From: an uncultured Prevotella sp.
GTDB taxonomy: Bacteria > Bacteroidota > Bacteroidia > Bacteroidales > Bacteroidaceae
Direction of reading: 5' to 3'
NCBI GenBank assembly: GCA_900318395.1
Contig: ONKL01000044.1
Location: forward strand, 1-44,379
Length of the DNA: 44,379 nt
Shown here: positions 23,646 through 32,750 of the stretch, one piece after another
Numbering within the stretch: the stretch's first letter is position 1
How the letters are laid out: every line of letters starts with the position of its first letter
The notes under the pieces: generated by a model
What the model was told of the DNA's origin: nothing
The model's input: the letters and a program-made list of their open reading frames with translations, nothing else
Databases searched by the model: none
Translations under genes and position numbers: made by a program

Positions 23646-24494
23646 TCAACAGGCCTTGAACGACATGTCGAGACCCTTGACGGAGTGTGTGAGCGCACCG
23701 ACAGAGATAAAGTCGACACCCTGTTCGGCATAGTCGCGGATGGTATCGAAGGTAATTCCCCCACTCGACTCCGTCTCGAAACGGCCAGCAATCATGTCGA
23801 CGGCCTTCTTCGTATCGGGCACTGTAAAGTTGTCGAGCATGATGCGGTCAACACCTCCGTGGTCGAGCACCTGCTGGAGTTCGTCGAACGAGCGCACCTC
23901 TATCTCAATCTTCAGGTTAAGACCTTTCTCTTCGAGATACTTGTGGCAGCGGTCGATGGCATTCACAATGCCACCAGAGAAGTCGACGTGGTTGTCCTTG
24001 AGCAGGATCATATCGAATAGTCCGATGCGGTGGTTACATCCGCCGCCAATCTTCACGGCCTGCTTCTCGAGCATACGCATACCAGGGGTGGTCTTGCGGG
24101 TGTCGAGCACACGGGTGTGGGTACCCTTCAATCGCTCCACATACTTATCAGTCATTGTGGCAATACCGCTCATGCGCTGCATGATGTTGAGCATGAGTCG
24201 CTCGGTCTGCAGCAGCGAGCGTACACGTCCGCTGACAATCATGGCGATGTCACCCTTCTTCACACGGGTGCCGTCTTGCATGAGCACCTCGACCTGCATC
24301 TCAGGGTCGAAGCGACGGAACACCTCCTTGGCAATCTCCACACCAGCGAGAATACCATCCTCCTTGATGAGCAGATGCGACTTTCCCATCGCATCCTCGG
24401 GGATGCAACAAAGGGTGGTATGGTCGCCGTCACCGATATCCTCGGCAAACGACAAATCAATCAGTCTGTCGACCAGTTCGTCTACGCTTAACAT
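23646..24494 (-). CDS. nadC: Nicotinate-nucleotide pyrophosphorylase (quinolinate phosphoribosyltransferase)
   Basis: This 282-aa cytoplasmic enzyme converts quinolinate and PRPP to nicotinate mononucleotide in de novo NAD synthesis. The family signature is clear: FAEDIGDGDHTT, ERLMLNIMQRMSGIAT, RVLDTRKTTPGMRMLEKQAV (substrate-binding Arg and Lys), GGGCNHRIGLFDMILLKDNH and ITFDTIRDYAEQGVDFISVG. nadA and nadB are not in the window. Its leader is AT-rich with degenerate 7-base periodicity before the ATG. Confidence 0.95.
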   Translation of the reverse strand: MLSVDELVDRLIDLSFAEDIGDGDHTTLCCIPEDAMGKSHLLIKEDGILAGVEIAKEVFRRFDPEMQVEVLMQDGTRVKKGDIAMIVSGRVRSLLQTERLMLNIMQRMSGIATMTDKYVERLKGTHTRVLDTRKTTPGMRMLEKQAVKIGGGCNHRIGLFDMILLKDNHVDFSGGIVNAIDRCHKYLEEKGLNLKIEIEVRSFDELQQVLDHGGVDRIMLDNFTVPDTKKAVDMIAGRFETESSGGITFDTIRDYAEQGVDFISVGALTHSVKGLDMSFKAC

Positions 24495-24520
24495 ATAAAC
24501 TATAAATTTAAAATTATCAA

Positions 24521-25036
24521 TTAGAAATAGAAACCAGCGCCGACACGGAGGCCAAAGCTAGAGTAGTCGCTGTCCTTGAAGCTGTGCTTGTAATAAAGCT
24601 CAGGCTCGATGGTGACGTGACGGCCTAAGAAGAAGGCATAGCCAGCTTGTATCTCTGGCTGGAAGTCGTTGACCTTAGAACCTAAAGTCGTCTGATGGGC
24701 ATACTTAGCCATAGCACCTAAAAAGATTCCAACCTTATCGAAATAGTAACGAGCGCCAGCACCAATCTCAAATGACTTATAATCACCGTTGTTCTGACTC
24801 AGGAATGAGACATCACCCAATCCCATCAGATTGTCGATGAAGAAGTAACCAACCCTACCACTGATACCGATGTTGAAGTCGGACGATTTTGAGTAAGAGA
24901 GTGAAGCAGCCGACATAGAGGCAGCCACATACATCTTGTCCTGCTCGAACGGGGTTCCTGAATCGTTCAGGTACTGTGCATTCATACTGGCCGCCATCAT
25001 CAGAGCGGCGAAAGTCATCATTAGTTTTTTCATCAT
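24521..25036 (-). CDS. Small outer-membrane beta-barrel protein
   Basis: This 171-aa protein has a signal peptide (MMKKLMMTFAALMMAASMNA), then about eight amphipathic strands, several ending in aromatic residues (RVGYFF, GARYYF, AGYAFF), and a C-terminal Phe (SFGLRVGAGFYF) as in barrels inserted by BAM. The pattern fits the OMP_b-brl / OmpX-like group. It lies between cstA and nadC with short gaps. A specific function cannot be assigned. Confidence 0.8.
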   Translation of the reverse strand: MMKKLMMTFAALMMAASMNAQYLNDSGTPFEQDKMYVAASMSAASLSYSKSSDFNIGISGRVGYFFIDNLMGLGDVSFLSQNNGDYKSFEIGAGARYYFDKVGIFLGAMAKYAHQTTLGSKVNDFQPEIQAGYAFFLGRHVTIEPELYYKHSFKDSDYSSFGLRVGAGFYF

Positions 25037-25049
25037 AATATAAATGTTA

Positions 25050-26519
25050 TTATTGGTTTGTTGTTTTGTTTGTTTCCTTACGATACCAGATACAGAACCA
25101 GATGATGGCCACTACGAGGCTGACACCTCCGAGGGGATAAGCCACGCTCTCGGGCAGATGGAGCGCCTGCTTTGAGACGAAGAAGAACGTTGCGCAGACG
25201 GTGGTCATGAAGAGGGCTGGAATGAGTGTGACCCAGTAAGGCTTATTGTGACGTACGAGGTAGACGGTAATCGTCCAGAGCGTAAAGACACTGAGTGCCT
25301 GATTAGAGAAGCCGAAGTACTGCCAGATCGTGTTGAAACCGTCGGGATTCTCCACTTGCCAAACCAGCATGGCTATAGAGCAAGCGAACAACGGGATACA
25401 GATGTAGAAACGGTTGATAATGGGTCGCTGGTTGAGTTTCAACCACTCGGCCACGATCAGACGAGCAGAACGGAAGGCTGTATCACCCGAGGTGATAGGC
25501 GCAGCCACCACTCCAAGCATAGCCAGGACGGCACCTGCGACACCCAACCATTCGTTGCACACAAGGTTGACCACTGCGGGGGCTGAGCTATGGAAACCTG
25601 CTGTGGCATTAGCAATAAGTGTATAGCCTGGGGCCGGATCGCCATAGAAGAACCACGACGAGACACTCGCCCAGATAAGGGCCACAACACCCTCGGTGAT
25701 CATCGCACCGTAGAAGATGGGGCGACCCATGCGCTCATTACCTACACAACGAGCCATGAGCGGACTCTGAGTGCCGTGGAAACCGGAGATCGCACCGCAG
25801 GCAATCGTAATGAAGAGAGCTGGGAAAATAGCATCCTTCCACTTGTCGGGCTCAGTAGCGGCTCCCATGTTATAGAAATTCGTCCAAACCTCAGGCAATG
25901 AAGGCCAATGGATGAAAAGCCATACCATCAGGGCGCCAGCCATGAAGAGCAGCGAGAAGGCAAAGAGCGGATAGACCTTGCCGATAATCTTGTCGATAGG
26001 CAGCATCGTGGCGATGATGTAATAGACAAAGATAACAGCCACCCACATCATCGTACCGCCTCCCATCGTGTGGAGGATCTCGGCGGGTGAATAAACGAAC
26101 ACCGTACCCACCATGATAAGCAGCAGGACGGTGAAGACAAGCATCACGCTCCTGGTCGTCTTACCCAGATAATGGCCGCACAACTCGGGCAATCCCGCAC
26201 CGTCGTGGCGCATAGAAAGCATACCGCAGAAATAGTCGTGAACCGCACCAGCGAAAATACAGCCAAAGACAATCCACAGATAGGCCACAGGACCGAACTT
26301 CGCACCCATGATGGCACCGAAGATGGGACCCGTACCGGCAATGTTAAGAAACTGAATCATGAAAACCTTCCAGTTGGGAAGCACGATGTAATCAAGTCCG
26401 TCGGCCTTTGCTAAGGCTGGAGTCGGACGGCTATCAGGCCCGAAGACGCGTTCCACAAAACGCCCATAGAGCAGATAACCCAATACGAGAGCCACTAAGC
26501 TCACTAAGAAAGAAATCAT
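25050..26519 (-). CDS. cstA: CstA-family peptide / carbon starvation transporter
   Basis: This 489-aa inner-membrane protein matches the carbon starvation protein CstA. It has many hydrophobic segments, the conserved N-terminal IVLPNWKVFMIQFLNIAGTG and GPVAYLWIVFGCIFAGAVHD, and the FHGTQSPLMARC motif. CstA proteins take up peptides or pyruvate. The length fits the short Bacteroidota form rather than the roughly 700-aa E. coli protein. It begins a minus-strand operon that ends with a secreted dipeptidase, so peptide or amino acid use is the likely theme. Confidence 0.92.
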   Translation of the reverse strand: MISFLVSLVALVLGYLLYGRFVERVFGPDSRPTPALAKADGLDYIVLPNWKVFMIQFLNIAGTGPIFGAIMGAKFGPVAYLWIVFGCIFAGAVHDYFCGMLSMRHDGAGLPELCGHYLGKTTRSVMLVFTVLLLIMVGTVFVYSPAEILHTMGGGTMMWVAVIFVYYIIATMLPIDKIIGKVYPLFAFSLLFMAGALMVWLFIHWPSLPEVWTNFYNMGAATEPDKWKDAIFPALFITIACGAISGFHGTQSPLMARCVGNERMGRPIFYGAMITEGVVALIWASVSSWFFYGDPAPGYTLIANATAGFHSSAPAVVNLVCNEWLGVAGAVLAMLGVVAAPITSGDTAFRSARLIVAEWLKLNQRPIINRFYICIPLFACSIAMLVWQVENPDGFNTIWQYFGFSNQALSVFTLWTITVYLVRHNKPYWVTLIPALFMTTVCATFFFVSKQALHLPESVAYPLGGVSLVVAIIWFCIWYRKETNKTTNQ

Positions 26520-26549
26520 TTTTTATTTGTTATTTGAATTATTTTTGAT

Positions 26550-26558
26550 GCAAAAGTA
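26550..26558 (-). promoter_or_regulatory. -7 element of the cstA promoter
   Basis: Minus-strand TACTTTTGC matches the Bacteroidota -7 motif about 30 bases before the cstA start. I see no clear TTTG at the -33 position. It is divergent from the promoter at 26568-26599. Confidence 0.55.
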
Positions 26559-26567
26559 GTGTTTTTA

Positions 26568-26599
26568 TTTGAAAAATGAAAATAATATGCTAACTTTGC
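26568..26599 (+). promoter_or_regulatory. Promoter of the GHL10 glycoside hydrolase gene
   Basis: TTTG (26568-26571), 19 bases, then TAACTTTGC (26591-26599). The TTG start codon at 26627 follows 27 bases downstream. Confidence 0.72.
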
Positions 26600-26626
26600 A
26601 GCAAATTTTTCTAAAATAACAACATT

Positions 26627-28078
26627 TTGAAAACAATTATACGAATTTTCCTCATATTAGGGGTGGCACTGAACCTCCATGCACAGTCGCCCAAACACGA
26701 AGTAAGAGCCGTATGGCTCACCACCATCCAGAACCTCGACTGGCCACGTTCGCGCTCTGCCTACCAGCAGAGACAAGAACTCATCAACATCCTCGACCAA
26801 CTGCAAAAGGCGAATATCAACACCGTATTGCTGCAGACGCGCGTCAGGGCATCGACCATCTACCCGTCGGCCATCGAGCCCTGGGACATCTGTATGACGG
26901 GTACTGGCGGACAGTCACCCGGATATGACCCGCTGCAGTTCTGTATCGACGAATGCCATAAGCGCGGCATGCAATGTCACGCCTGGATGGTGACCATTCC
27001 CGTGGGAAAATGGAACAGCGACGGCTGTAAGAAGATACGCCAGAAGCTGCCCAAACTTATCAAAAAGATAGGCGAAGAAGGCTATATGGACCCCGAGAAT
27101 CCCCAGACGGGCGACTATATCGCCAGAATGTGTGAAGAGGTGACGCGCCGCTATGATATCGACGGCATCCACCTCGACTATATCCGCTATCCCGAGACGT
27201 GGAAGCTGAAAGTGAGCCGCAGTGAAGGCCGAAGGAATATCACGGCCATAGTGCGCAAGATATATCAGGCTGTAAAGGGTGTGAAACCCTGGGTGATGCT
27301 CTCATGTTCGCCCATCGGGAAATTCGACGACCTGAGCCGCTATCGCAGTGGAGGATGGAATGCCTACACAGCCGTGTGTCAGGATGCACAGGGATGGCTG
27401 CGTGACGGACTGATGGATGCCCTCTTCCCGATGATGTATTTCCAGGGCAACAATTTCTACCCCTTCGCCGTCGACTGGAAGCAGCACAGCTATGGGCGCA
27501 TCATCGCCCCGGGACTGGCTGCCTACATGCTTCACCCGAGAGAGAAAAACTGGAGCCTCGACGTAGTGACGCGAGAGATGAACGTACTTCGCGAACTGGG
27601 GCTCGGTGTGACTTTCTTCCGCAGTAAGTTCTTCACAGACAATACGAAAGGTCTGTACACCTTCACGCAAGACTTTAACAGCTATCCCGCCCTCATTCCT
27701 CCGATGACCTGGGCCTCAAGACGACAGCCTGCAGCCGTTGGTCAGCTGAACATCAGAAGGGGCATGAGCAACGATATCCTGACGTGGACGGGGAGCAGAA
27801 GCTCAGCAACAGGTGACTACCTTTTATATAATGTATATGCCTCGGACACCTATCCCGTGGACACCCGTGATGGACGGAACCTGATTGCCACCCGTCTGCA
27901 GGGACAGGCACTCTCGGTACCCCACAACGGGAGGACACTACACTACGCGGTGACCGCCACTGACCGCTATGGTAACGAAAGCGCACCCACGCTGACAAGA
28001 AATACGTCATCCGGACATCGCAAACCAATAGATTTCAGGCAACTGATGATGGGCAATAAGCTAAAAAAGTACAAATAG
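26627..28078 (+). CDS. Secreted GHL10 (YddW-type) glycoside hydrolase-like protein
   Basis: This 483-aa protein begins at a TTG codon (MKTIIRIFLILGVALNLHA, then Q), giving a good signal peptide. The rest is the GHL10 / DUF187 barrel: EVRAVWLTTIQNLDWPRS at the mature start, KANINTVLLQTRVRASTIYP, YDIDGIHLDYIRYPETW (with likely catalytic acidic residues) and LMDALFPMMYFQGNNF. A C-terminal fibronectin-III-like stretch (about 395-465) follows. Members act on peptidoglycan or extracellular glycans, and some cut denuded glycan strands. It precedes the hexuronate genes, but a link to that pathway is not shown. Confidence 0.88.
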   Translation: MKTIIRIFLILGVALNLHAQSPKHEVRAVWLTTIQNLDWPRSRSAYQQRQELINILDQLQKANINTVLLQTRVRASTIYPSAIEPWDICMTGTGGQSPGYDPLQFCIDECHKRGMQCHAWMVTIPVGKWNSDGCKKIRQKLPKLIKKIGEEGYMDPENPQTGDYIARMCEEVTRRYDIDGIHLDYIRYPETWKLKVSRSEGRRNITAIVRKIYQAVKGVKPWVMLSCSPIGKFDDLSRYRSGGWNAYTAVCQDAQGWLRDGLMDALFPMMYFQGNNFYPFAVDWKQHSYGRIIAPGLAAYMLHPREKNWSLDVVTREMNVLRELGLGVTFFRSKFFTDNTKGLYTFTQDFNSYPALIPPMTWASRRQPAAVGQLNIRRGMSNDILTWTGSRSSATGDYLLYNVYASDTYPVDTRDGRNLIATRLQGQALSVPHNGRTLHYAVTATDRYGNESAPTLTRNTSSGHRKPIDFRQLMMGNKLKKYK

Positions 28079-28124
28079 ACAAACTTTTGAGCTGAAAAAA
28101 CAAATGAATCTCACACAAAATGAC

Positions 28125-28133
28125 TACTTTTGC
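28125..28133 (+). promoter_or_regulatory. -7 element of the uxuA promoter
   Basis: TACTTTTGC matches the Bacteroidota -7 consensus 31 bases before the uxuA ATG. No TTTG lies at the expected -33 distance, so this promoter may need an activator. Confidence 0.5.
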
Positions 28134-28164
28134 AAAATCAATCTAACAATTTAAGACAAATTAT

Positions 28165-29418
28165 ATGGAAAGAACATGGAGATGGTTTGGCAAGAAAGAC
28201 AAGATCACACTTGCCCAACTTAGACAAATCGGAGTAGAAGGCATCGTTACTGCGCTTCACGATGTGCCCTTAGGCGAGGTATGGACACGAGAGAAAATCC
28301 GCGACCTGCGCGAGTATATCGAGAGTTATGGCATGCGCTGGAGCGTCGTTGAGTCGCTGCCAGTCGTAGAGACCATCAAATACGGAGGTCCTGACCGCGA
28401 CCATCAGATAGAGGTATATAAGGAGAGTCTGCGTAACCTCTCAGCAGAGGGCATCCATTGCATCTGCTATAACTTCATGCCTGTGCTCGACTGGGCTCGT
28501 ACCGATCTGTTCCACGACAATCCCAACGGTGCCACGAACCTCTACTTCAACTATGCCGAATTTGCTTACTTCGACATCTATATCCTGAAGCGTCCAGGCG
28601 CCCGCGAGGAGTGGGAGAAGTTCAAGTTCCCTGAGGGCTGGGGCGAAGGTCGCAGCGTGATTGCCGAGTGCGACGAGCTGGCCAAGACGATGACGCCTGA
28701 GAAGGATCATAAGCTGGTAGAGACCATCATCATTAAGACACAGGGCTTCGTTAGCGGCAACTTCAGCGAGAACGACGAGGCTCCTATCCAGAAGTTCCGC
28801 GACTTCCTCGACCTCTACAAGGGCATTGACAAGGCTCAGCTGCGTGCCAACATGAAGTATTTCCTCGAGGCTATCATGCCGACTTGCGAGGAGTACGGCA
28901 TGAACATGTGCGTACACCCCGACGATCCCCCTATCGAGGTTCTCGGATTGCCTCGTATCGTAAGAACCGAGGAGGATATCCAGTGGTTCCTCGATGCTGT
29001 GCCCAACAAGCACAATGGTCTGACCTTCTGCGCTGGTTCACTCTCAGCAGGTGCTTATAACAATGTGGTAGACCTCGCCAAGAAGTTTGCTTCACGCACA
29101 CACTTCGTTCATCTGCGCTCGTGCCACATCTTCCCCAATGGCGACTTCACAGAGGCTTCACACCTCGGCGGACGTGCCGACCTGATTGAGCTCTGCCGCA
29201 TCTTTGAGAAAGAGAACCCCGAGCTGCCTATGCGCGTAGATCACGGTATGACCTTTACCGACGAGCCTGGCGGCATCATGGACGAGTCTTCTCACGGTCA
29301 CAACGCAGGTTACACACTGCTTGGACGTATGTTCGCACTCGGTCAGGTACAGGGTATCCTGGCAACCGTCGACCGCGAGCTCGGCATCCCCTACAAACAA
29401 CCCGGATTCTTTGATTAA
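28165..29418 (+). CDS. uxuA: Mannonate dehydratase
   Basis: This 417-aa enzyme dehydrates D-mannonate to 2-keto-3-deoxygluconate in the glucuronate branch of hexuronate catabolism. Sequence such as RTWRWFGKKDKITLAQLRQI, GVEGIVTALHDVPLGEVW, YNFMPVLDWARTDL, MCVHPDDPPIEVLGLPRIV and THFVHLRSCHIFPNGDFTEA is characteristic. Metal-binding His and Cys residues lie in HLRSCH and MRVDHG. The next gene encodes the preceding enzyme of the pathway. Length fits the family. Confidence 0.96.
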   Translation: MERTWRWFGKKDKITLAQLRQIGVEGIVTALHDVPLGEVWTREKIRDLREYIESYGMRWSVVESLPVVETIKYGGPDRDHQIEVYKESLRNLSAEGIHCICYNFMPVLDWARTDLFHDNPNGATNLYFNYAEFAYFDIYILKRPGAREEWEKFKFPEGWGEGRSVIAECDELAKTMTPEKDHKLVETIIIKTQGFVSGNFSENDEAPIQKFRDFLDLYKGIDKAQLRANMKYFLEAIMPTCEEYGMNMCVHPDDPPIEVLGLPRIVRTEEDIQWFLDAVPNKHNGLTFCAGSLSAGAYNNVVDLAKKFASRTHFVHLRSCHIFPNGDFTEASHLGGRADLIELCRIFEKENPELPMRVDHGMTFTDEPGGIMDESSHGHNAGYTLLGRMFALGQVQGILATVDRELGIPYKQPGFFD

Positions 29419-29425
29419 TAATAAA

Positions 29426-29491
29426 GGCACAGATTCACACGGCTCTCATTCTGAGAGACGCGGAGGGCAAAAGTCCGTGTTAATCCGTGCC
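29426..29491. repeat. Palindromic element between uxuA and the uxuB-like gene
   Basis: GGCACAGATTCACACGG (29426-29442) and CCGTGTTAATCCGTGCC (29475-29491) are inverted repeats with two mismatches, and CTCTC/GAGAG forms an inner stem. The CACGGATTAACACGG-like arms resemble repeats widespread in Bacteroidota intergenic DNA. Its position suggests an effect on the ratio of uxuA to uxuB transcripts. Confidence 0.65.
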
Positions 29492-29508
29492 AGAAAAAAA
29501 TAACAACT

Positions 29509-31095
29509 ATGAGATTAAATGAAATATTTAGCGGTAATTACAACACCGCAGAGTGGGAAGCCAAAGGGTATCAGCTTCCTAAGTTCGACATCAAGGCCGT
29601 CCGCGAGAAGACTGCCAAAGAACCTACATGGGTGCACTTCGGAGGTGGCAACATCTTCCGTGCCTTCCCTGCAGCTATCCTCAACGATGCCCTGAACACT
29701 GGTAAGTACGATCGAGGTGTGATCGTGGCAGAGACCTTCGACTTCGAGGTCATCGACAAGGCCTACGCTCCCTATAACAACCTCTCGCTGCTCGTCAGCC
29801 TGCAGTCAACAGGTACCATCGAGAAGAAGGTCATCGCATCTGTAACCGAAGCCCTGAAGGCTGATCCTCAGTTTGACGACTGGAAGCGACTTGTAGAGAT
29901 CTTCAAGAACCCATCGCTGCAGATGATCTCATTCACCATCACCGAGAAAGGTTATGGTTTCAATGATGCCGACCTCGCACGTGGTCTGCAGCCCGTCTTT
30001 GCGATGGGCAAGGTGTGCGCCCTGCTGCTCGAGCGTTTCAATGCCGGACAGCTGCCTCTGACCGTACAGTCGATGGACAACTGCTCGCACAATGGCGACA
30101 AGGTGAAGGCTGGTGTTTTTGCCTATGCAGAGCGCTGGGTGAAGGACGGGCTGGTGCCTGAGGCATTCCTCGCCTACCTGAAGGACGAGAAGAAGATCAC
30201 CTTCCCCTGGTCAATGATCGACAAGATCACTCCTCGCCCGCACGAGAAGGTGAAGGAGATGCTGGCTGCCGACGGATTTGAGGACAATAACTATATCGAG
30301 ACTGAGAAGCACACCTTCACAGCTCCCTTCGTGAATGCTGAGGAAGTGCAGTATCTCGTCATCGAGGACAATTATACCAACGGTCGTCCCCCACTCGATC
30401 TTGGTGGTGCCCTCTATACCACGCGCGAGACAGTAGATAAGGTAGAGACCATGAAGGTGACTACCTGTCTGAATCCGCTCCATACAGCCATGAGTATCTA
30501 TGGTTGCATGCTGGGCTACACGCTGATCTCAGCAGAGATGGCTGACGAAGACCTGCGTGCCTTCATCCAGAAGATCGGTTATATGGAGGCGATGCCCGTA
30601 GTGACAGACCCCGGTGTGCTGAATCCCTATGAGTTTATCGGTGCTGTCATCAACCGCCGTCTGCCTAACCCCTTCATGCCTGATGCCCCACAGCGCATCG
30701 CCATGGACACCAGTCAGAAGCTGCCCATCCGCTTCGGCGAGACATTGAAGAAATATATCGCTCGCGGACTCGACAAGTCGAACCTCATTCTGATTCCTCT
30801 TACCCTCGCAGGCTATGCCCGTTATCTGAAGGGTATCAAGGACGACGGTACAGCCTTTGAGCCCTCTCCCGACCCCATGCTCGCAGAGCTGCAGGCCATT
30901 GTAGCCCCACTCGAGATTGGTAAGGCCGATCAGGACTGGAGCCCGCTGAAGGCCCTCTACAGCCGCAAGGATGTCTTCGGTCTCGACCTCTACGAGGCAG
31001 GTCTCGGTGAGCAGATCGAAGGGTACGTCAAGGAGCTCTATGCTGGCCCGGGAGCTGTGCGCAAGACACTTCACAAATACGTTTCAGCACGCTAA
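29509..31095 (+). CDS. uxuB: Mannitol dehydrogenase-family protein, probable fructuronate reductase
   Basis: This 528-aa NAD-dependent long-chain dehydrogenase probably converts fructuronate to mannonate (UxuB), feeding UxuA just upstream. The nucleotide-binding segment is WVHFGGGNIFRAFPAAILND, and the conserved LPLTVQSMDNCSHNGDKVKA and TTCLNPLHTAMSIYGCMLGY (with the family's Lys/Asn/His catalytic region) are present. The mannitol dehydrogenase family also contains other polyol enzymes; assignment to fructuronate rests on the neighbouring uxuA and uxaB-like genes. A terminator follows directly. Confidence 0.85.
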   Translation: MRLNEIFSGNYNTAEWEAKGYQLPKFDIKAVREKTAKEPTWVHFGGGNIFRAFPAAILNDALNTGKYDRGVIVAETFDFEVIDKAYAPYNNLSLLVSLQSTGTIEKKVIASVTEALKADPQFDDWKRLVEIFKNPSLQMISFTITEKGYGFNDADLARGLQPVFAMGKVCALLLERFNAGQLPLTVQSMDNCSHNGDKVKAGVFAYAERWVKDGLVPEAFLAYLKDEKKITFPWSMIDKITPRPHEKVKEMLAADGFEDNNYIETEKHTFTAPFVNAEEVQYLVIEDNYTNGRPPLDLGGALYTTRETVDKVETMKVTTCLNPLHTAMSIYGCMLGYTLISAEMADEDLRAFIQKIGYMEAMPVVTDPGVLNPYEFIGAVINRRLPNPFMPDAPQRIAMDTSQKLPIRFGETLKKYIARGLDKSNLILIPLTLAGYARYLKGIKDDGTAFEPSPDPMLAELQAIVAPLEIGKADQDWSPLKALYSRKDVFGLDLYEAGLGEQIEGYVKELYAGPGAVRKTLHKYVSAR

Positions 31096-31102
31096 CGATT
31101 TT

Positions 31103-31130
31103 CCCCGCTCAAACCGAGCGGGGATTTCTA
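31103..31130 (+). terminator. Rho-independent terminator after the uxuB-like gene
   Basis: CCCCGCTC, a loop of five, GAGCGGGG, then a T-rich ATTTCTATTT tail, starting seven bases after the stop codon. It separates the uxuAB transcript from the uxaB remnant, which has its own promoter. Confidence 0.85.
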
Positions 31131-31176
31131 TTTCGCAAAGGTTTTCGTGGATTTTAACGTTATATGACATTTAAGA

Positions 31177-31209
31177 TTTGGAGGTTTCAGATTTTTGTCC
31201 TATCTTTGC
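31177..31209 (+). promoter_or_regulatory. Promoter of the uxaB-like gene
   Basis: TTTG (31177-31180), 20 bases, then TATCTTTGC (31201-31209), 37 bases before the ATG. The promoter is intact although the gene behind it is broken. Confidence 0.72.
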
Positions 31210-31246
31210 AGTCGCAAAATATGAACATTAAAAACAATATTTAAAG

Positions 31247-32654
31247 ATGAAACCACTAAACAAACAATTTGCTCCTAAGAGCGTGATGCCTGAAAAGGTG
31301 ATTCAGTTCGGTGAAGGTAACTTCCTCGGACCAGAAGACAGACTTCAACGGCTCAGTAGTCGTTGTACAGCCTATCGAGAGAGGTATGGTCGACTGGCTC
31401 AATGCACAGGACTGCCTCTATCACGTCAACCTTCAGGGTCGTGAGAACGGCAAGCCAGTTAACACACTGGAGCGTATCGATGTGATTAGCCGTGCGCTGA
31501 ACCCCTACACACAGAACGCAGCTTTCATGGCACTCGCTGACCAGCCTGAGATCCGTTTCGTGATCTCAAACACGACTGAGGCAGGTATCGCATTCGATCC
31601 CGCATGCAAGCTCGAGGATGCACCCGCTTCATCATATCCTGGCAAGTTGGTACAGCTGCTCTATCGTCGTTATCAGACTTTCAACGGTGACCCCACAAAG
31701 GGATTGATCATCTTCCCTTGCGAGCTGATTTTCCTGAACGGTCACGTGCTGAAGGACTGCATCTATAAGTATATCGACCTGTGGAACCTCGGTGCCGACT
31801 TCAAGAAGTGGTTCGAGGAGGCTTGTGGCGTTTACGCTACCCTCGTAGACCGTATCGTACCAGGTTTCCCACGCAATGAGATCAAGGAGATTCAGGAAAA
31901 GATCTGTTATCGCGACAACCTCGTTGTCCAGGCTGAGACCTTCCACCTCTGGGTGATCGAGGCACCAAAGGAAGTAGCCAAGGAATTCCCTGCCGACAAA
32001 GCCGGTCTCCACGTGCTCTTCGTTCCTTCTGAGGAGCCTTACCACAAGCGTAAGGTGACCTTGCTGAATGGTCCTCACACGGTACTCTCTCCTGTAGCCT
32101 TCCTGAGTGGTGTCAACATCGTGCGCGATGCCTGCAACCATGAGGTGATCTCCAAGTATATCCACAAGGTACAGTTCGATGAGCTGATGCAGACCCTCGA
32201 CCTCCCGATGGAGGAACTCGAGAAGTTTGCAGGCGATGTACTCGAGCGTTTCGACAACCCATACGTAGACCATCAGGTGACGAGCATCATGCTCAACTCC
32301 TTCCCGAAGTTCCAGGCTCGCGACCTCCCCGGTGTGAAGACTTATCTGGAGCGCAAGGGCGAGCTGCCTAAGGGTCTTGTATTCGGACTGGCTGCCATCA
32401 TCACCTACTACAAGGGTGGTAAGCGTGAGGACGGCGTAGAGATCGTGCCCAACGATGACCAGAAGATCATGGATCTGCTGAAGCAGCTCTGGGCTACTGG
32501 CGACACTCAGAAGGTGGCCGATGGTGTGCTTGGTGCTGAGTTTATCTGGCAGGAGAACCTGAACAAGATCGAGGGGCTCAACGCAATGATCAAGCAGGAT
32601 CTCGACCTCATCCAGAGCGTAGGCATGCTTGAGGCTGTCAAGAGCATTCTTTAA
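31247..32654 (+). pseudogene. uxaB: Tagaturonate reductase UxaB, broken by a small deletion with frameshift
   Basis: The first frame starts well (MKPLNKQFAPK ... VIQFGEGNFL) but after FGEGNFL it reads GPEDRLQRL and ends at 31444. From about 31333 the next frame continues the protein (DQKTDFNGSVVVVQPIERGM) to a normal end at 32654. The missing piece between NFL and DQKTDF is the RAFVDW-type segment of the family, about 11 residues, so roughly 32 bases seem deleted. This removes part of the nucleotide-binding loop and shifts the frame. Intact UxaB reduces tagaturonate in galacturonate breakdown. An internal ATG at 31311 could yield 447 residues lacking the N-terminal NAD loop. A genuine mutation and an assembly error are both possible. 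Confidence 0.82.
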
Positions 32655-32661
32655 TATTTTA

Positions 32662-32740
32662 GCAACGGACTAAAGGACTAAAACGACTTTTTCTTGAAGG
32701 ATCCAATGGAATTAAGTTCTTAAGTCCTATAGTCCGTTGC
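32662..32740. repeat. GCAACGGACTA-ended palindromic element, copy 2
   Basis: It has the same 11-bp terminal inverted repeats as copy 1 (GCAACGGACTA at 32662-32672, TAGTCCGTTGC at 32730-32740). The right end AGTCCTATAGTCCGTTGC and the GACTTTTTC core are also shared. It fills the gap between uxaB and uvrA, ending ten bases before the uvrA start. Confidence 0.75.
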
Positions 32741-32750
32741 AAATAAAAAA

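Noticed and set aside
31247-32654. Programmed frameshifting in uxaB
   Set aside because: There is no slippery sequence at the junction and a conserved segment is missing, so deletion or sequencing error explains it better.
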